A DNA stretch of 50,538 nucleotides. It comes from Armatimonadota bacterium. GTDB taxonomy: Bacteria > Armatimonadota > Armatimonadia > Armatimonadales > Armatimonadaceae. The notes below the pieces were generated by a model. The model ran no database searches. It had not been told where the DNA came from and was given only the letters and a program-made list of their open reading frames with translations. Within the stretch, counting starts at the first letter, position 1, and every line of letters starts with the position of its first letter. The DNA is taken from NCBI GenBank assembly GCA_026392155.1, contig JAPLCP010000174.1:1-50538 (forward strand). Direction: 5' to 3'. Of this stretch, positions 1 through 8,314 are shown in pieces. The translations under genes were made by a program, and so were the position numbers.

Positions 1-33
1 TATTTTTACGACTAAAGATCTACGCTTAATCAC

Positions 34-63
34 TTGACGATCGTGATGGTATCCTAGTATAAT
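34..63 (+). promoter_or_regulatory. Sigma-70-type promoter of the WG-repeat gene
   Basis: TTGACG at 34-39 and a perfect TATAAT at 58-63 are separated by 18 bp. Transcription would start near position 69-70, giving an untranslated leader of about 150 nt before the start codon at 222. This is one of the few places in the window with both boxes close to consensus and a long leader; many other genes have only a -10 box directly before the start codon. Confidence 0.7.
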
Positions 64-68
64 TTGCA

Positions 69-152
69 GTATCTAGGTGTCCAACAGGTGGTGACATTTT
101 CGAGGAAGCCCAGATGTCGGTAGGTGTCGACCAGATACCAACGACGTTTTTT
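69..152 (+). promoter_or_regulatory. Structured 5' leader, possible attenuator
   Basis: The predicted transcript begins with GTATCT (69-74), which pairs with AGATAC (133-138); the stem extends by GG (76-77) with CC (131-132) around one bulged A. Inside it GACAT (93-97) can pair with ATGTC (114-118). A competing short hairpin, GTCG (126-129) with CGAC (142-145), is followed closely by six T residues (147-152) and would use up part of the first stem. The layout resembles a regulated leader, but no known riboswitch class was recognised and the pairing was found by eye. Confidence 0.35.
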
Positions 153-221
153 AATTGGTTGCATCGGAAAACTCTTGTCGAGAGAATATCAAGTTAAATA
201 GGGAAGGTCGTAGAAAAGATC

Positions 222-506
222 ATGAAAAGAGTCTTAACTTTGTTGGGAGCGCTTGCTCTAGTTGCATCCCTCAGCACGCCGGCATCTGTCAAAGCGGCTC
301 CTGTTAGTAAGAACATCACCTGGGGTGAGAGCATCATCTGGGGCGGTATTATCGGTGATAATATTACCTGGGGTGAGACAATTTTACCTGCAGGGACACT
401 CATCGGTTACAGTGTTGCTTCGTCGACATCGGTCTATGTCTGGGCTTGGGTGCCTGGAACCGCCACGCCGGTCATCATTGGTGAGCAAGCAATCTGGGGA
501 AGCTAA
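222..506 (+). CDS. Small secreted protein with Trp-Gly (WG) repeats
   Basis: This encodes 94 residues. Residues 1-25 form a signal peptide (Lys-Arg, a hydrophobic core, then small residues ending near VKAAP), so the product is exported. The mature part of about 68 residues carries the motif [N/S/A]-I-x-W-G-[E/G/S] four times: NITWGE, SIIWGG, NITWGE and AIWGS at the very C-terminus. Similar tandem IVWGD/ITWGE strings are known as tails of some secreted S8 proteases, but here the motif stands alone. There is no cysteine and no enzymatic domain. Its own promoter and a strong terminator frame it as a single-gene transcript. The function is unknown; a surface or assembly peptide is one possibility. 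The Shine-Dalgarno is weak. Confidence 0.75.
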   Translation: MKRVLTLLGALALVASLSTPASVKAAPVSKNITWGESIIWGGIIGDNITWGETILPAGTLIGYSVASSTSVYVWAWVPGTATPVIIGEQAIWGS

Positions 507-534
507 TACTTTCTCGAAGGCTGCAAGTCTGAAG

Positions 535-568
535 GCCCACTCTCTCCAAATAGAGAGTGGGCTTTTTT
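535..568 (+). terminator. Rho-independent terminator after the WG-repeat gene
   Basis: An 11-bp perfect stem, GCCCACTCTCT (535-545) with AGAGAGTGGGC (552-562), has a 6-nt loop and is followed directly by TTTTTT (563-568). It lies 29 bp after the stop codon at 506. Confidence 0.9.
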
Positions 569-569
569 G

Positions 570-597
570 TTGAATTCTGAAACGCAGGCGGTAAAAT
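570..597 (+). promoter_or_regulatory. Putative promoter of the 1043-aa repeat protein
   Basis: TTGAAT (570-575) and TAAAAT (592-597) are spaced by 16 bp, directly downstream of the preceding terminator. This predicts a leader of roughly 45 nt before the start codon at 648. Confidence 0.45.
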
Positions 598-647
598 AGA
601 GTCTAAGGGAACCGGGGAAGCCAACCGAGAGTATCTTAACTAGAGGA

Positions 648-3600
648 ATGCACACCAGTACCATGCGAAAGACATTATCTGAGAGACCAGAGAGAGAAAG
701 TTCAAGAAGGCAGTTCTGTCTTTCCCTTTCGTTCGTCTTACCCCTCGTCAGTAGTATGACAGCATGGGCGCAGGCTCCACAGCCGACTCCGCCGCCGCCC
801 GTTCGCAACAGTGTTCTTCAGCTCCAGCAGACCCCGAAGTATGCTACCAATCTCGCCTTGCCGACAATGGCAGACGACACGTTTCTCGGGCAAGACAAGC
901 CAGGTCCCTATATTCTGACATGGCGAAACTTCCAGTCGGGCGGTGGCAACCCTGTACAGATATTTGTGGATGGCAAGCTCCTAGGCGCAGGGATGTACAA
1001 CCTCGATGTCGAAAAAGGCGAGCTCCTGTTTCAGAACCCGATCAAGCGGGCGCAGCTTGTCCGTGTGCGCTACGGCTATTATCTGGGGATTGCCACCAAG
1101 AACCCTAACGCGACTCCCGCTGCGCCTCTGACGGTCTCGCTGGCCGCCCTAGGAATTGCCAACCTCTCGATGACGGCCCTCCCGACGGCGGATGCCAATG
1201 GCCCGCGCATGGTGCTCAACCTTGGCTCCAAGAGCCAGCTTCTCGGTGGCGGGTTTTCGTCGCAGCTGAACTTCGCCCCCGATGCGGGGGGGCAGGGGAT
1301 TACGGACGGTGTTGCTGCCGATAAGCTAGGAGTTAAGCTTGGCTATGCGGCGGGCAACGCGAAAAATGGGCTGGACTTGGGATTTTTGCGGAGCGGTAAG
1401 CAGTTCGCCTCCAGTGTTGGCAAGGGACTGGGCTTCGGTGAGGCCGTTCAGAACATGTCGCTGGCGGGACGCATGACACCGATGCAGTGGCTTGGCTTTA
1501 ACGTGGGCCGCACCGAGATTCGCGATCTTAATGGCAAGGGGGCAACGGAGGCTCAATCGCTCGGGTTTCGCCTGGGAGGCACCAAAGGCACACCGGTTGC
1601 GAATCTCTTACGCAACACCGAGAGCAAAACCGATGCCAAAGGCCTCCTCACCGAGACAGTCACCGAGGGAGGGGATTTCGCGGGGAAGCTCGGCGGTGCC
1701 AATCTCGTCGCCAAGCGTAATGAGACTACCACCACCGGCCCCAATAAAAAAGAGAGCAGTGCACTCCAAGAAAATCTTGGCTTCAATCTCAACGCCAAAG
1801 GCGCACCTACCCTCAACCTCAACCGGGTCGAGGACTCCAAGACCGATATCACGGGCTTCAAGACAGGCTCGCAGGTAGAGAAGGGCGATCTGGCTGGCAA
1901 ACTTGGAGGGATCGCTTTCAATGCCAAGACCAATAAGAGCCGGGTTGCCACGGACATAAAAAACGTAAAGCAAGTCACTCAGGTCTACCAAGAGGCCTAT
2001 AACTTCGCCTACGCTCCTAAAAATCAGCCCAATGTAAGCGTCTCGCGCAACAACGACTTCACGATCAACCCTGCCGGAGTGCGTGTTGGCTCAGGCAGTG
2101 ATAAAGCGGAGTTTGCAAGCAAGTTCAAGACCGGCAAGTTTAGTGTCGCGGATCTGGTGGCACGCACTCAGAAAGTGCTAACATCGACTCCCGATAAGAA
2201 ACAAGTAGAAGTCGAGACGCAGACTCTTGGCCTTAACTACACCGGTGCGAAACCTGGAGTCCCCACCGTCCAGCTTGCTCGTATTGGGGAAGAGCGTACC
2301 GATGCAAGCGGTATCACAAAGACCGAGAGCGAGATTCTCGGGTTTAAGAACCAGCTCGGGCCACTCAGCCTTGATGTGAAATCAACCAGCGCGGACTTGG
2401 TAACCACCGATAAGAAAAACTTCGATATCGAGCAGCAGAGCTACACACTCGGCTACGGCGATGGGAAAAAACAGCCCAAGTTCGGTTTCTTCCGTGCCGA
2501 AGATGAGCGCAAGCAGGAAGGTAAAGACTGGTTTGGAGCTGTGGCAAGCCGCTACGACGTGGCCCATCAGGTCGGCAGCGCCAACTTTGTCTACCAGCTC
2601 CAACAGAACACACAAGTCACTGCGGATCAAAAAGAGACCGACACGGATCTGGCAACACTTCAAGTGCGTCTCGCCAATGGTCCTAAACGTCCTGCGCTGG
2701 CGTTTACTCGCACTGCGGATGAGAAGACCGATGCGCTGGCAAAGAAAACGGAAGTGGTTGTCAATAAGACGGAGCTGACCAGTAAGCTGGGAGCGGCAGA
2801 TGCTGTTGTTCGTACCACGCAGGCGGAGACAAACACGCCCGACCCTAAGACCACGGGAGTGGCGCAGGAGACTGCGCTCTCTCTCGCGGCTGTGGGAGGA
2901 GCCAAGGGAACCGGCGCAAGTATCACTGTCACCACGGGCCAGTCGGCGACAGGGGCAGCGACCGAGCAAAAGCAAGGGGTGGGCGTAAAACTCCAGCCAT
3001 CGCCTAAAGTCACTCTCTCGGCAGAGCAAAAAGATCAGGTCATTACTCCCTTTATGCCCGATGGTAAGACAGGAACCGTGAAGAATATCACGAGCCTGAC
3101 GACGGGGGCGGAGCTCATGCCAATGCCAGGAACCAAGCTCACCGGAGCCTTTCAGTCCACGGAAGATGGCACTACACGGGTAGGAGCCAACAATTATGGT
3201 GCTGCCTTAGGAACAGAAAAGAGTGCCTTCCAGTTCACCGGCAACCTCAAAGACCGCTTTGCTCTGGGAAGTGCCACACCCAATGTGGCGGCAAACTTAG
3301 ATACAGCTAACGCAAAGTTGGCACTACGGCCCTTTGCCGGTTTCCAAGTAATGGGTGCCTATACTCTCAACCCCGAAGACCCCGCAAAACAAAATCAGAT
3401 CAATCCCCTGACACGTCGTGAGTACGGACTCGCGGCCAACCTGGGGGCGATTCAGCTTGGTGGCACGTATGCCATGAATGAGTACAATGCCAAGCACCCT
3501 GAGGCCGTTAAGGCAGGCGCGGCAACGTTTGGTGAGTACCAGGTGAACCTGGGGATGCGCTTCAGCCGCTACACCAATCTCAATGGTACCTACAAGAACA

Positions 3601-3779
3601 CGTTCTTCTATGGCGCAGGCCCGAAAGGCTTGCAAGTTTACACCTTTGGACTGACACACAATGTTGGCTCCACCATGAACCTTACCATGGGGGGAAGCAT
3701 GACCTCGAATCTTGCCATTGCGTCTGGAGCACAGCGCAACGAGTACAAGGCTGAGGCCAAGCTTGGCGTTAAGTTTTAG
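648..3779 (+). CDS. Large repetitive exported protein, probable outer-membrane beta-barrel
   Basis: This encodes 1043 residues. The N-terminus has a Tat-like signal (SRRQF at about residues 24-28, a hydrophobic stretch, then AWA before QAPQ). A Pro-rich linker and a conserved-looking beta module follow (about 60-145, containing VQIFVDGKLL). From about residue 309 to 750 a unit of 72-75 residues recurs about seven times, each marked by a G-x-P-x-[hydrophobic]-x-x-x-R segment and then a K/R-T-D-A-like motif (near 309, 381, 455, 530, 601, 674 and 747). The protein is Gly/Thr/Lys rich, has almost no Cys, and ends in Lys-Phe, the aromatic terminal residue typical of BAM-inserted barrels. GAGGA lies only 1 nt before ATG 648, so ATG 663 (spacing about 17 nt) is an alternative start. 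No family was recognised; a barrel or surface-fibre role is inferred. Confidence 0.75.
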   Translation: MHTSTMRKTLSERPERESSRRQFCLSLSFVLPLVSSMTAWAQAPQPTPPPPVRNSVLQLQQTPKYATNLALPTMADDTFLGQDKPGPYILTWRNFQSGGGNPVQIFVDGKLLGAGMYNLDVEKGELLFQNPIKRAQLVRVRYGYYLGIATKNPNATPAAPLTVSLAALGIANLSMTALPTADANGPRMVLNLGSKSQLLGGGFSSQLNFAPDAGGQGITDGVAADKLGVKLGYAAGNAKNGLDLGFLRSGKQFASSVGKGLGFGEAVQNMSLAGRMTPMQWLGFNVGRTEIRDLNGKGATEAQSLGFRLGGTKGTPVANLLRNTESKTDAKGLLTETVTEGGDFAGKLGGANLVAKRNETTTTGPNKKESSALQENLGFNLNAKGAPTLNLNRVEDSKTDITGFKTGSQVEKGDLAGKLGGIAFNAKTNKSRVATDIKNVKQVTQVYQEAYNFAYAPKNQPNVSVSRNNDFTINPAGVRVGSGSDKAEFASKFKTGKFSVADLVARTQKVLTSTPDKKQVEVETQTLGLNYTGAKPGVPTVQLARIGEERTDASGITKTESEILGFKNQLGPLSLDVKSTSADLVTTDKKNFDIEQQSYTLGYGDGKKQPKFGFFRAEDERKQEGKDWFGAVASRYDVAHQVGSANFVYQLQQNTQVTADQKETDTDLATLQVRLANGPKRPALAFTRTADEKTDALAKKTEVVVNKTELTSKLGAADAVVRTTQAETNTPDPKTTGVAQETALSLAAVGGAKGTGASITVTTGQSATGAATEQKQGVGVKLQPSPKVTLSAEQKDQVITPFMPDGKTGTVKNITSLTTGAELMPMPGTKLTGAFQSTEDGTTRVGANNYGAALGTEKSAFQFTGNLKDRFALGSATPNVAANLDTANAKLALRPFAGFQVMGAYTLNPEDPAKQNQINPLTRREYGLAANLGAIQLGGTYAMNEYNAKHPEAVKAGAATFGEYQVNLGMRFSRYTNLNGTYKNTFFYGAGPKGLQVYTFGLTHNVGSTMNLTMGGSMTSNLAIASGAQRNEYKAEAKLGVKF

Positions 3780-3783
3780 AGTG

Positions 3784-4467
3784 CTAGAATAGTCCTTTCT
3801 CCTTGAGTGAGACCCAGCGGTTGTCGCCTAAGACGATGTGATCGAGTATCTCAATCCCCAGAAGCTCCCCGGCCTCTGCGAGGCGCTTGGTCACGGCGAT
3901 ATCTTCTGGGCTGGGTGATGGGTCGCCCGAGGGATGGTTGTGGGCCACAATCAGGCTCGCCGCTCCATGACGGATGGCCTCTGAGAAAACCTCGCGGGGG
4001 TGCACGATGCTGCTGGAGAGATCCCCGACACTCACCGTCCGGCTCCGAAGCACGCCGTTTTTCGTGTCCAAGAGAAGGGCCATGAAGTGCTCACGCTTCT
4101 CTTCGCGCAGCATCGGCCCTAGTAGATTGTAGACATCGCGCGGGGAGCGGATCTTGGTGCGCTCCTCCGGGCTTGCCGCCACCAGCCGCCGCCCTAGCTC
4201 AATGGCCGCCTTGAGCTGTGCCGCTTTTGCTGGGCCGATCCCGTGAACCCCAGCCAGCTCCTCAATCGTGGCATGCGACAGCCCGCGTAGGTTCCCGAAC
4301 TGGGCCATTAAGTGATCGGCCAGCCCTACCGCGCTGTATTTCTCCGTCCCGGTGCGTAGCAAGATCGCCAGAAGCTCCGAGACAGAGAGCACGTCGGCTC
4401 CGTAGTGGATCAGTCGCTCGCGCGGGCGCTCCTCCGTGGGAAGCTCTCGAATTCGTGTATGGTACAT
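3784..4467 (-). CDS. radC: RadC-family JAMM/MPN+ protein
   Basis: This is 227 residues, the usual RadC length. The N-terminal part holds a helix-hairpin-helix-like segment (LAGVHGIGPAKAAQLKAA, about residues 67-84). The C-terminal JAMM metal-site motif is complete: HNHPSGDPSPSPED at 176-189, with an upstream Glu in REVFSEAIR. Despite the historical name, members are not proven repair factors; they are predicted metal-dependent hydrolases often linked to DNA metabolism and mobile elements. A GGAGGAAA Shine-Dalgarno precedes the ATG at 4467. The gene converges on the repeat protein, leaving 4 bp between stop codons, and diverges from the glycosidase at 4540. Confidence 0.93.
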   Translation of the reverse strand: MYHTRIRELPTEERPRERLIHYGADVLSVSELLAILLRTGTEKYSAVGLADHLMAQFGNLRGLSHATIEELAGVHGIGPAKAAQLKAAIELGRRLVAASPEERTKIRSPRDVYNLLGPMLREEKREHFMALLLDTKNGVLRSRTVSVGDLSSSIVHPREVFSEAIRHGAASLIVAHNHPSGDPSPSPEDIAVTKRLAEAGELLGIEILDHIVLGDNRWVSLKEKGLF

Positions 4468-4527
4468 AGGTTTTGGTTTCCTCCAGCCCTAGAACGGGTG
4501 AGAGATGCCAATTCTGATAAAAACGGC

Positions 4528-4542
4528 TAGAATATTTTCATG
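4528..4542 (+). promoter_or_regulatory. Leaderless -10 box, TAGAAT-6 nt-ATG
   Basis: TAGAAT at 4528-4533 is followed after 6 nt by the ATG at 4540 with no Shine-Dalgarno. The transcript would begin at or next to the start codon. Confidence 0.55.
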
Positions 4543-6414
4543 ACGACCTATGAAACTTTGTTTCTCATTCCCAACCTAGCTGGCAATCCGTTTGATCCAG
4601 AACAGAACAATGTTGTTGTGGACTTCTATGGCACAGGCGGAAAGACCAAGACCATACTTGCCTTTTTCGATGGTGGTACCACCTGGAAGGCACGCTTGAC
4701 GGCAGAGGGCACTTGGAGAGCGCAGCGTGTGATCCGAAATGGCTTGCTGGTAAAGACAAAGCTCACCACAACCTCACAGCCGCAGCCTTTGCACTTTGTC
4801 CGGCGCAAGGGGCTAGGCTTTGCCTACGACAATGGCAAGCCCTACTGGCCCATGGGGCACAACGTGGCATGGCGCTCGGGCAATTTTGATGTGGCCGATG
4901 CCTTTGCAAAAATGGGTGGAGCGGGCGAGAACTGGTCGCGGGTGTGGATGTGCCACTGGGACGGTAAGAACCTAGACTGGGACACCAAAGACGACACACT
5001 CAGCTTGACCGTGGCAAAGCGCTGGGATGGGATTGTGGAGGCTGCACAGAAGCATGGGATTTACTTCCAGCTCGTCTTGCAGCACCACGGGCCCTACGCA
5101 CTTAATGTCAACTCTAACTGGGGCGAGAATCCGTGGAATGTCAAGAACGGCGGTTTTTTAAAGACCACAGCGGAGTTTTTCACGCACCCCGAGGCACGGC
5201 GGCGCACCAAAAATAAGCTCCGCTATACCATTGCCCGCTGGGGCTACTCCCCGAGCATTCTGGCATGGGAGCTTTTCAACGAAGTCGAGTGGACGGAGGG
5301 CGCAAAAAACGCACCCAAGACCGTGGAGACATGGCACAAAGACATGGCGGCGTATCTGCGCAGCCTGGACATTCACCAGCATCTTGTGACGACCAGCTCC
5401 CATCTGCCTGGCGGTGATCTCTACGCGGCGGTGGACTACGAGCAGCCCCACGCCTACCCGCCGGATCTAGCGGCCACAGCGCTCTCCGTGAAGCCAACAA
5501 ACAAGCCGATTTTCTACGGCGAGATCGGTCCTTCGGGAGATCTCAATGGCGATGATGGACGGTACTTAAAAGCGGGGCTCTGGGCCAGCCTCTTCTCGGA
5601 CGCGTCGGGGGCGGCGCAGTACTGGGCCTGGGAGAATGTCGAGAAACGTAACCTCTACGGGCTCTTCAAAGCGGCGACGGGATTTATGGCAGCCTCGGGC
5701 GTGACGGCGCTACGTCCGGCAACCGTAGCCGTCACGACACCCGATGGTGGCGTGGCATCATCGGGGCCGGGAAAAGGCTGGGGGGAGACCAAGCGCACTC
5801 TATTTCCTGTCCGTGCCGATGGCACGATCGAGGGAATCGGGGAGATGCCCAGCTTCTTGCAGGGCACCGCGCACCGCGAGATGTTCCCCAAGGCCGACTT
5901 TCCCGTGACACTGAAGCAGGCGGGAAGTATCACAGTAGAGGTGCAGACTGTGGCACGCTCTGGGGGGACTCTGGCCATCAAGCTCAATGGAAAGACCATC
6001 GCGGAGAGAGCCTGGCCCGCTAGCGGGAGCGACACTCAGGTCAATGCCACCCTCACGGCGGCAATTCCCGCAGGCACCCATACCCTCACCCTCGAAAACC
6101 CTGGCGCGGACTGGGTGACGATCCGCAAGATCACGGTGGGGCCTGTGGGAGCCAGCGTGTCTGTGCGGGCAAAGGCCGACAGCACCCGCGCCGCACTCTG
6201 GCTCCGTCGCACAGCAAACGAGGCCTATCCTAGTGATGGGACACTCACGCTCAGCGGCCTGCGCGTCGGTGCCTACAAGCTAATCTGGTGGGACACGGTG
6301 GCAGGCAAAGCGATTCGTGAGCAGAGTGTCCGCGCCACAGCCAGTGGTCAACTAACCATAACTTTTCTTCCCTTTCGCGGCGATATCGCTGCATTTTTAA
6401 AGAGAGTAGGATGA
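4540..6414 (+). CDS. Glycoside hydrolase, GH5-like (beta/alpha)8 barrel with DUF5060-like N-domain
   Basis: This encodes 624 residues. Residues 1-85 resemble the DUF5060 beta-sandwich found before cellulase-like barrels. The barrel (about 90-400) has the clan GH-A signatures: WELFNEVEW with the acid/base Glu at 248, and IFYGEIGPS with the nucleophile Glu at 328. Residues about 425-530 look like a carbohydrate-binding beta-sandwich, and the last 80 form another beta domain. It should hydrolyse a beta-linked glycan; the substrate cannot be told. No signal peptide is visible, which is unusual for this class and suggests a cytoplasmic role or another export route. It overlaps the next gene by 4 bp (ATGA). 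Confidence 0.85.
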   Translation: MTTYETLFLIPNLAGNPFDPEQNNVVVDFYGTGGKTKTILAFFDGGTTWKARLTAEGTWRAQRVIRNGLLVKTKLTTTSQPQPLHFVRRKGLGFAYDNGKPYWPMGHNVAWRSGNFDVADAFAKMGGAGENWSRVWMCHWDGKNLDWDTKDDTLSLTVAKRWDGIVEAAQKHGIYFQLVLQHHGPYALNVNSNWGENPWNVKNGGFLKTTAEFFTHPEARRRTKNKLRYTIARWGYSPSILAWELFNEVEWTEGAKNAPKTVETWHKDMAAYLRSLDIHQHLVTTSSHLPGGDLYAAVDYEQPHAYPPDLAATALSVKPTNKPIFYGEIGPSGDLNGDDGRYLKAGLWASLFSDASGAAQYWAWENVEKRNLYGLFKAATGFMAASGVTALRPATVAVTTPDGGVASSGPGKGWGETKRTLFPVRADGTIEGIGEMPSFLQGTAHREMFPKADFPVTLKQAGSITVEVQTVARSGGTLAIKLNGKTIAERAWPASGSDTQVNATLTAAIPAGTHTLTLENPGADWVTIRKITVGPVGASVSVRAKADSTRAALWLRRTANEAYPSDGTLTLSGLRVGAYKLIWWDTVAGKAIREQSVRATASGQLTITFLPFRGDIAAFLKRVG

Positions 6415-6932
6415 TGCAAGAGAGATTTTTAGCCCAAAAAGTGCGTGGTTTGACCCTCGCCGAAAACCTCACCGACGAGCAGCTCAACGCCCGCCCCGAC
6501 AGCGATACTTGGTCGCTGGGAATGCAGCTCGATCATATTGCGATATCACTGGAGAAAGCCGTCGGCGAGATGGAGAAGTCGCTTGCGAAAGGCATCCCCT
6601 CAGGTGATCCTGCCGCGTGGAGTCCTAACTTCTTTGAGCGCAAGTTTATCGAGATGGTTGGAGCCAGACCCGGTGGGGCGATAACGCCTGTTCCCAAAGG
6701 CTTTGAGCCGAGTGAGGCGCACTTAGAGAAAGAAGCTCTCCTGAGCCGCTACGCCGAGGCACACGATAAATTTGTTGCCGTGATCGAGCGCACGGCAAGC
6801 GCCGATCTGAAGCGCATCAAAGTCGCCTCCGCCGCACTTCCCTTGCTCAAGCTCTCGCTGGGGGCATGGTTTGCCGCGATGGCAAACCACACCGACTATC
6901 ATTTAGAGAAGGCAGCGCGCCTAAAGCCCTGA
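6411..6932 (+). CDS. DinB-like four-helix-bundle protein
   Basis: This encodes 173 residues. The DinB/YfiT-type metal-binding pattern is visible: His in LGMQLDHIAIS (about residue 43) and a C-terminal H-x-x-x-H pair in MANHTDYHLEKAARL. Such proteins are putative metal-dependent transferases or hydrolases, some acting on bacillithiol-type or other small thiols; the substrate here is unknown. The ATG overlaps the stop of the glycosidase gene (ATGA at 6411-6414), indicating translational coupling. A second ATG follows immediately at 6414. Confidence 0.82.
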   Translation: MMQERFLAQKVRGLTLAENLTDEQLNARPDSDTWSLGMQLDHIAISLEKAVGEMEKSLAKGIPSGDPAAWSPNFFERKFIEMVGARPGGAITPVPKGFEPSEAHLEKEALLSRYAEAHDKFVAVIERTASADLKRIKVASAALPLLKLSLGAWFAAMANHTDYHLEKAARLKP

Positions 6933-7535
6933 GCTGAGCACGCCGCCTGCCTTGGTGGAGACCGCACGCGTCGCGGGAATTCCCGGTAGCCCGAGCTTCT
7001 CCGCCAGAGTGGTCTCCGGCTTTGCCGCGCCTTGTTGACTTCCCAGCCCCTTAAACACTTCTAACTTCTTCGGTGCGGGAGGCAGCATCCCTGTCCAGCG
7101 CACAGACTCCAGGAGCTGCGAGAACGCCACGACGCCTTTCTCGGCACGGGGCATGGGGGCGGTGTACTCAAACACATAGAGATTCCCCGCAAAGAGTGCG
7201 AGCATCTGGTAGCTACGAACCGGCTTGCCATACTGGAGGCGCTCGATCCCAGAAAAAGACGCGGTCGCGCCGCTGACCTGCATGCCCTCGGCGGAGCCAC
7301 GCAAGAAAGTCTTTCCGGGGAGCTTGGGGTGAAAGTGGGCGTAGACCTGGGCCGACGACTGTGGCTTCAGCTCGGTGAGGCCCGTGTTGCGCTTCCAGAG
7401 CTGGACGGTGATTCGCTCGCCCGCTACTGTCAGGCCACACCAAAGATAGCCCGGCACGGCGACGCGTCGAAAGCCAGCAGGGGCTTCAAACGAAAACTTT
7501 TCTTTCGGGTAGTTCATGCGGTTCATAAACGTCAT
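6921..7535 (-). CDS. Hypothetical protein, DcrB/PsbP-like flavour
   Basis: This encodes 204 residues when started at ATG 7535 (MTFMNRMNYPKEKF); ATG 7526 and 7517 are alternatives. The frame stays open upstream to 7988, but that part is a shadow of the methyltransferase gene and is rejected. The sequence pattern (FSFEAPAGFRRV..., an amphipathic beta-rich middle, then MLALFAGNLYVFEYTAP and FSQLLESVRW) is reminiscent of the PsbP/DcrB/DUF1795 fold, where the second half commonly ends with a helix carrying a conserved Trp. No signal peptide is seen. The function is unknown. It converges on the DinB-like gene with a 12-bp 3' overlap. Confidence 0.6.
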   Translation of the reverse strand: MTFMNRMNYPKEKFSFEAPAGFRRVAVPGYLWCGLTVAGERITVQLWKRNTGLTELKPQSSAQVYAHFHPKLPGKTFLRGSAEGMQVSGATASFSGIERLQYGKPVRSYQMLALFAGNLYVFEYTAPMPRAEKGVVAFSQLLESVRWTGMLPPAPKKLEVFKGLGSQQGAAKPETTLAEKLGLPGIPATRAVSTKAGGVLSSGL

Positions 7536-7563
7536 TTTCGGTTGCCAGAGGCTTTGCCTGAAG

Positions 7564-7579
7564 TACAATAGCACTTGTG
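7564..7579 (+). promoter_or_regulatory. Leaderless -10 box, TACAAT-7 nt-GTG
   Basis: TACAAT at 7564-7569 lies 7 nt before the GTG start at 7577 of the methyltransferase, with no Shine-Dalgarno. Read on the other strand the overlapping TATTGT could also serve the divergent gene at 7535. Confidence 0.5.
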
Positions 7580-8314
7580 GATGACGATGCGTTTTATTTT
7601 TCTCCCGCCGAGGGCTTTGCACGGCTGGCCGACACCTACGATCTACGGCTCTCCGGCAACCCGATGTTGCTTTTAGAGACCTCACAGACTCTGGCGGCGC
7701 TGCCCAATGTGGCCGGAAAAGCGGTCGCCGATATTGGCTGTGGCACGGGGCGCTATGCGATTCAGTTGATGCGGCTCGGTGCGGAAAAAGTGGCGGGGGT
7801 GGATCTGAGCCCGGCGATGCTGGAAGTGGCGCAGCACAAGTCCCACAGGGCGGAGCTACCGATTGAGTGGGGAGTGGGCGATCTGGCCGAGCATATCCCC
7901 ATCCCGGATGCCACGCTCGATGCCGCGGTCTGCGCACTGGCCCTGACTTTTGTGGAGTCTTTGAACACGGCGTTTGCGGAGCTGTCACGGGTGCTGAAGC
8001 CTGGCGGCGTGCTGGTGGTCTCCGAGCTCCACCCGCTGGGCCTCACTTTGGAGCGTGCGGCATCAAGTGCGGTGTTTCGCAAAGACCGTGCGCCGTACCT
8101 GCGCTTCACCGACCTCCAGGGTCAGGAGTGCCGCATCGCCCGAACCCCCCACACCCTCGCGGACTATGTCAATGCGGCATATGCTGCCGGGCTCACGCTC
8201 ACTTTTGTCGCCGAGCCGCTGGTAGATACGCGCCTTGCGGTGACCTTTGGGCACTTGAAAGAAAAAATCGGCTTGCCTTTGGCACTCATCCTGAGGTTCC
8301 AGAAGTGCATGTAA
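7577..8314 (+). CDS. Class I SAM-dependent methyltransferase
   Basis: This encodes 245 residues with a GTG start. The Rossmann-type motif I is VADIGCGTGRYA (about residues 53-64), followed by VAGVDLSPAMLEVA and the post-motif LKPGGVLVVSELHP. This matches the ubiE/BioC-like Methyltransf_11 family. The substrate cannot be deduced; small-molecule methylation is likely. The 3' end overlaps recF by 10 bp, so the two are co-transcribed and probably coupled. Confidence 0.88.
   Translation: MDDDAFYFSPAEGFARLADTYDLRLSGNPMLLLETSQTLAALPNVAGKAVADIGCGTGRYAIQLMRLGAEKVAGVDLSPAMLEVAQHKSHRAELPIEWGVGDLAEHIPIPDATLDAAVCALALTFVESLNTAFAELSRVLKPGGVLVVSELHPLGLTLERAASSAVFRKDRAPYLRFTDLQGQECRIARTPHTLADYVNAAYAAGLTLTFVAEPLVDTRLAVTFGHLKEKIGLPLALILRFQKCM

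Noticed and set aside
7536-7988. Long N-terminal extension (151 codons) of the minus-strand hypothetical gene
   Set aside because: It lies wholly antisense to the methyltransferase coding region, is rich in Pro/Arg/Ser as shadow frames are, and would run through the promoter box at 7564.
7867-8304. Upstream extension of recF inside the methyltransferase gene
   Set aside because: RecF homologues begin at the M-H-V-S-R-L motif, which has its own Shine-Dalgarno at GTG 8305; the upstream part is another frame of the methyltransferase.
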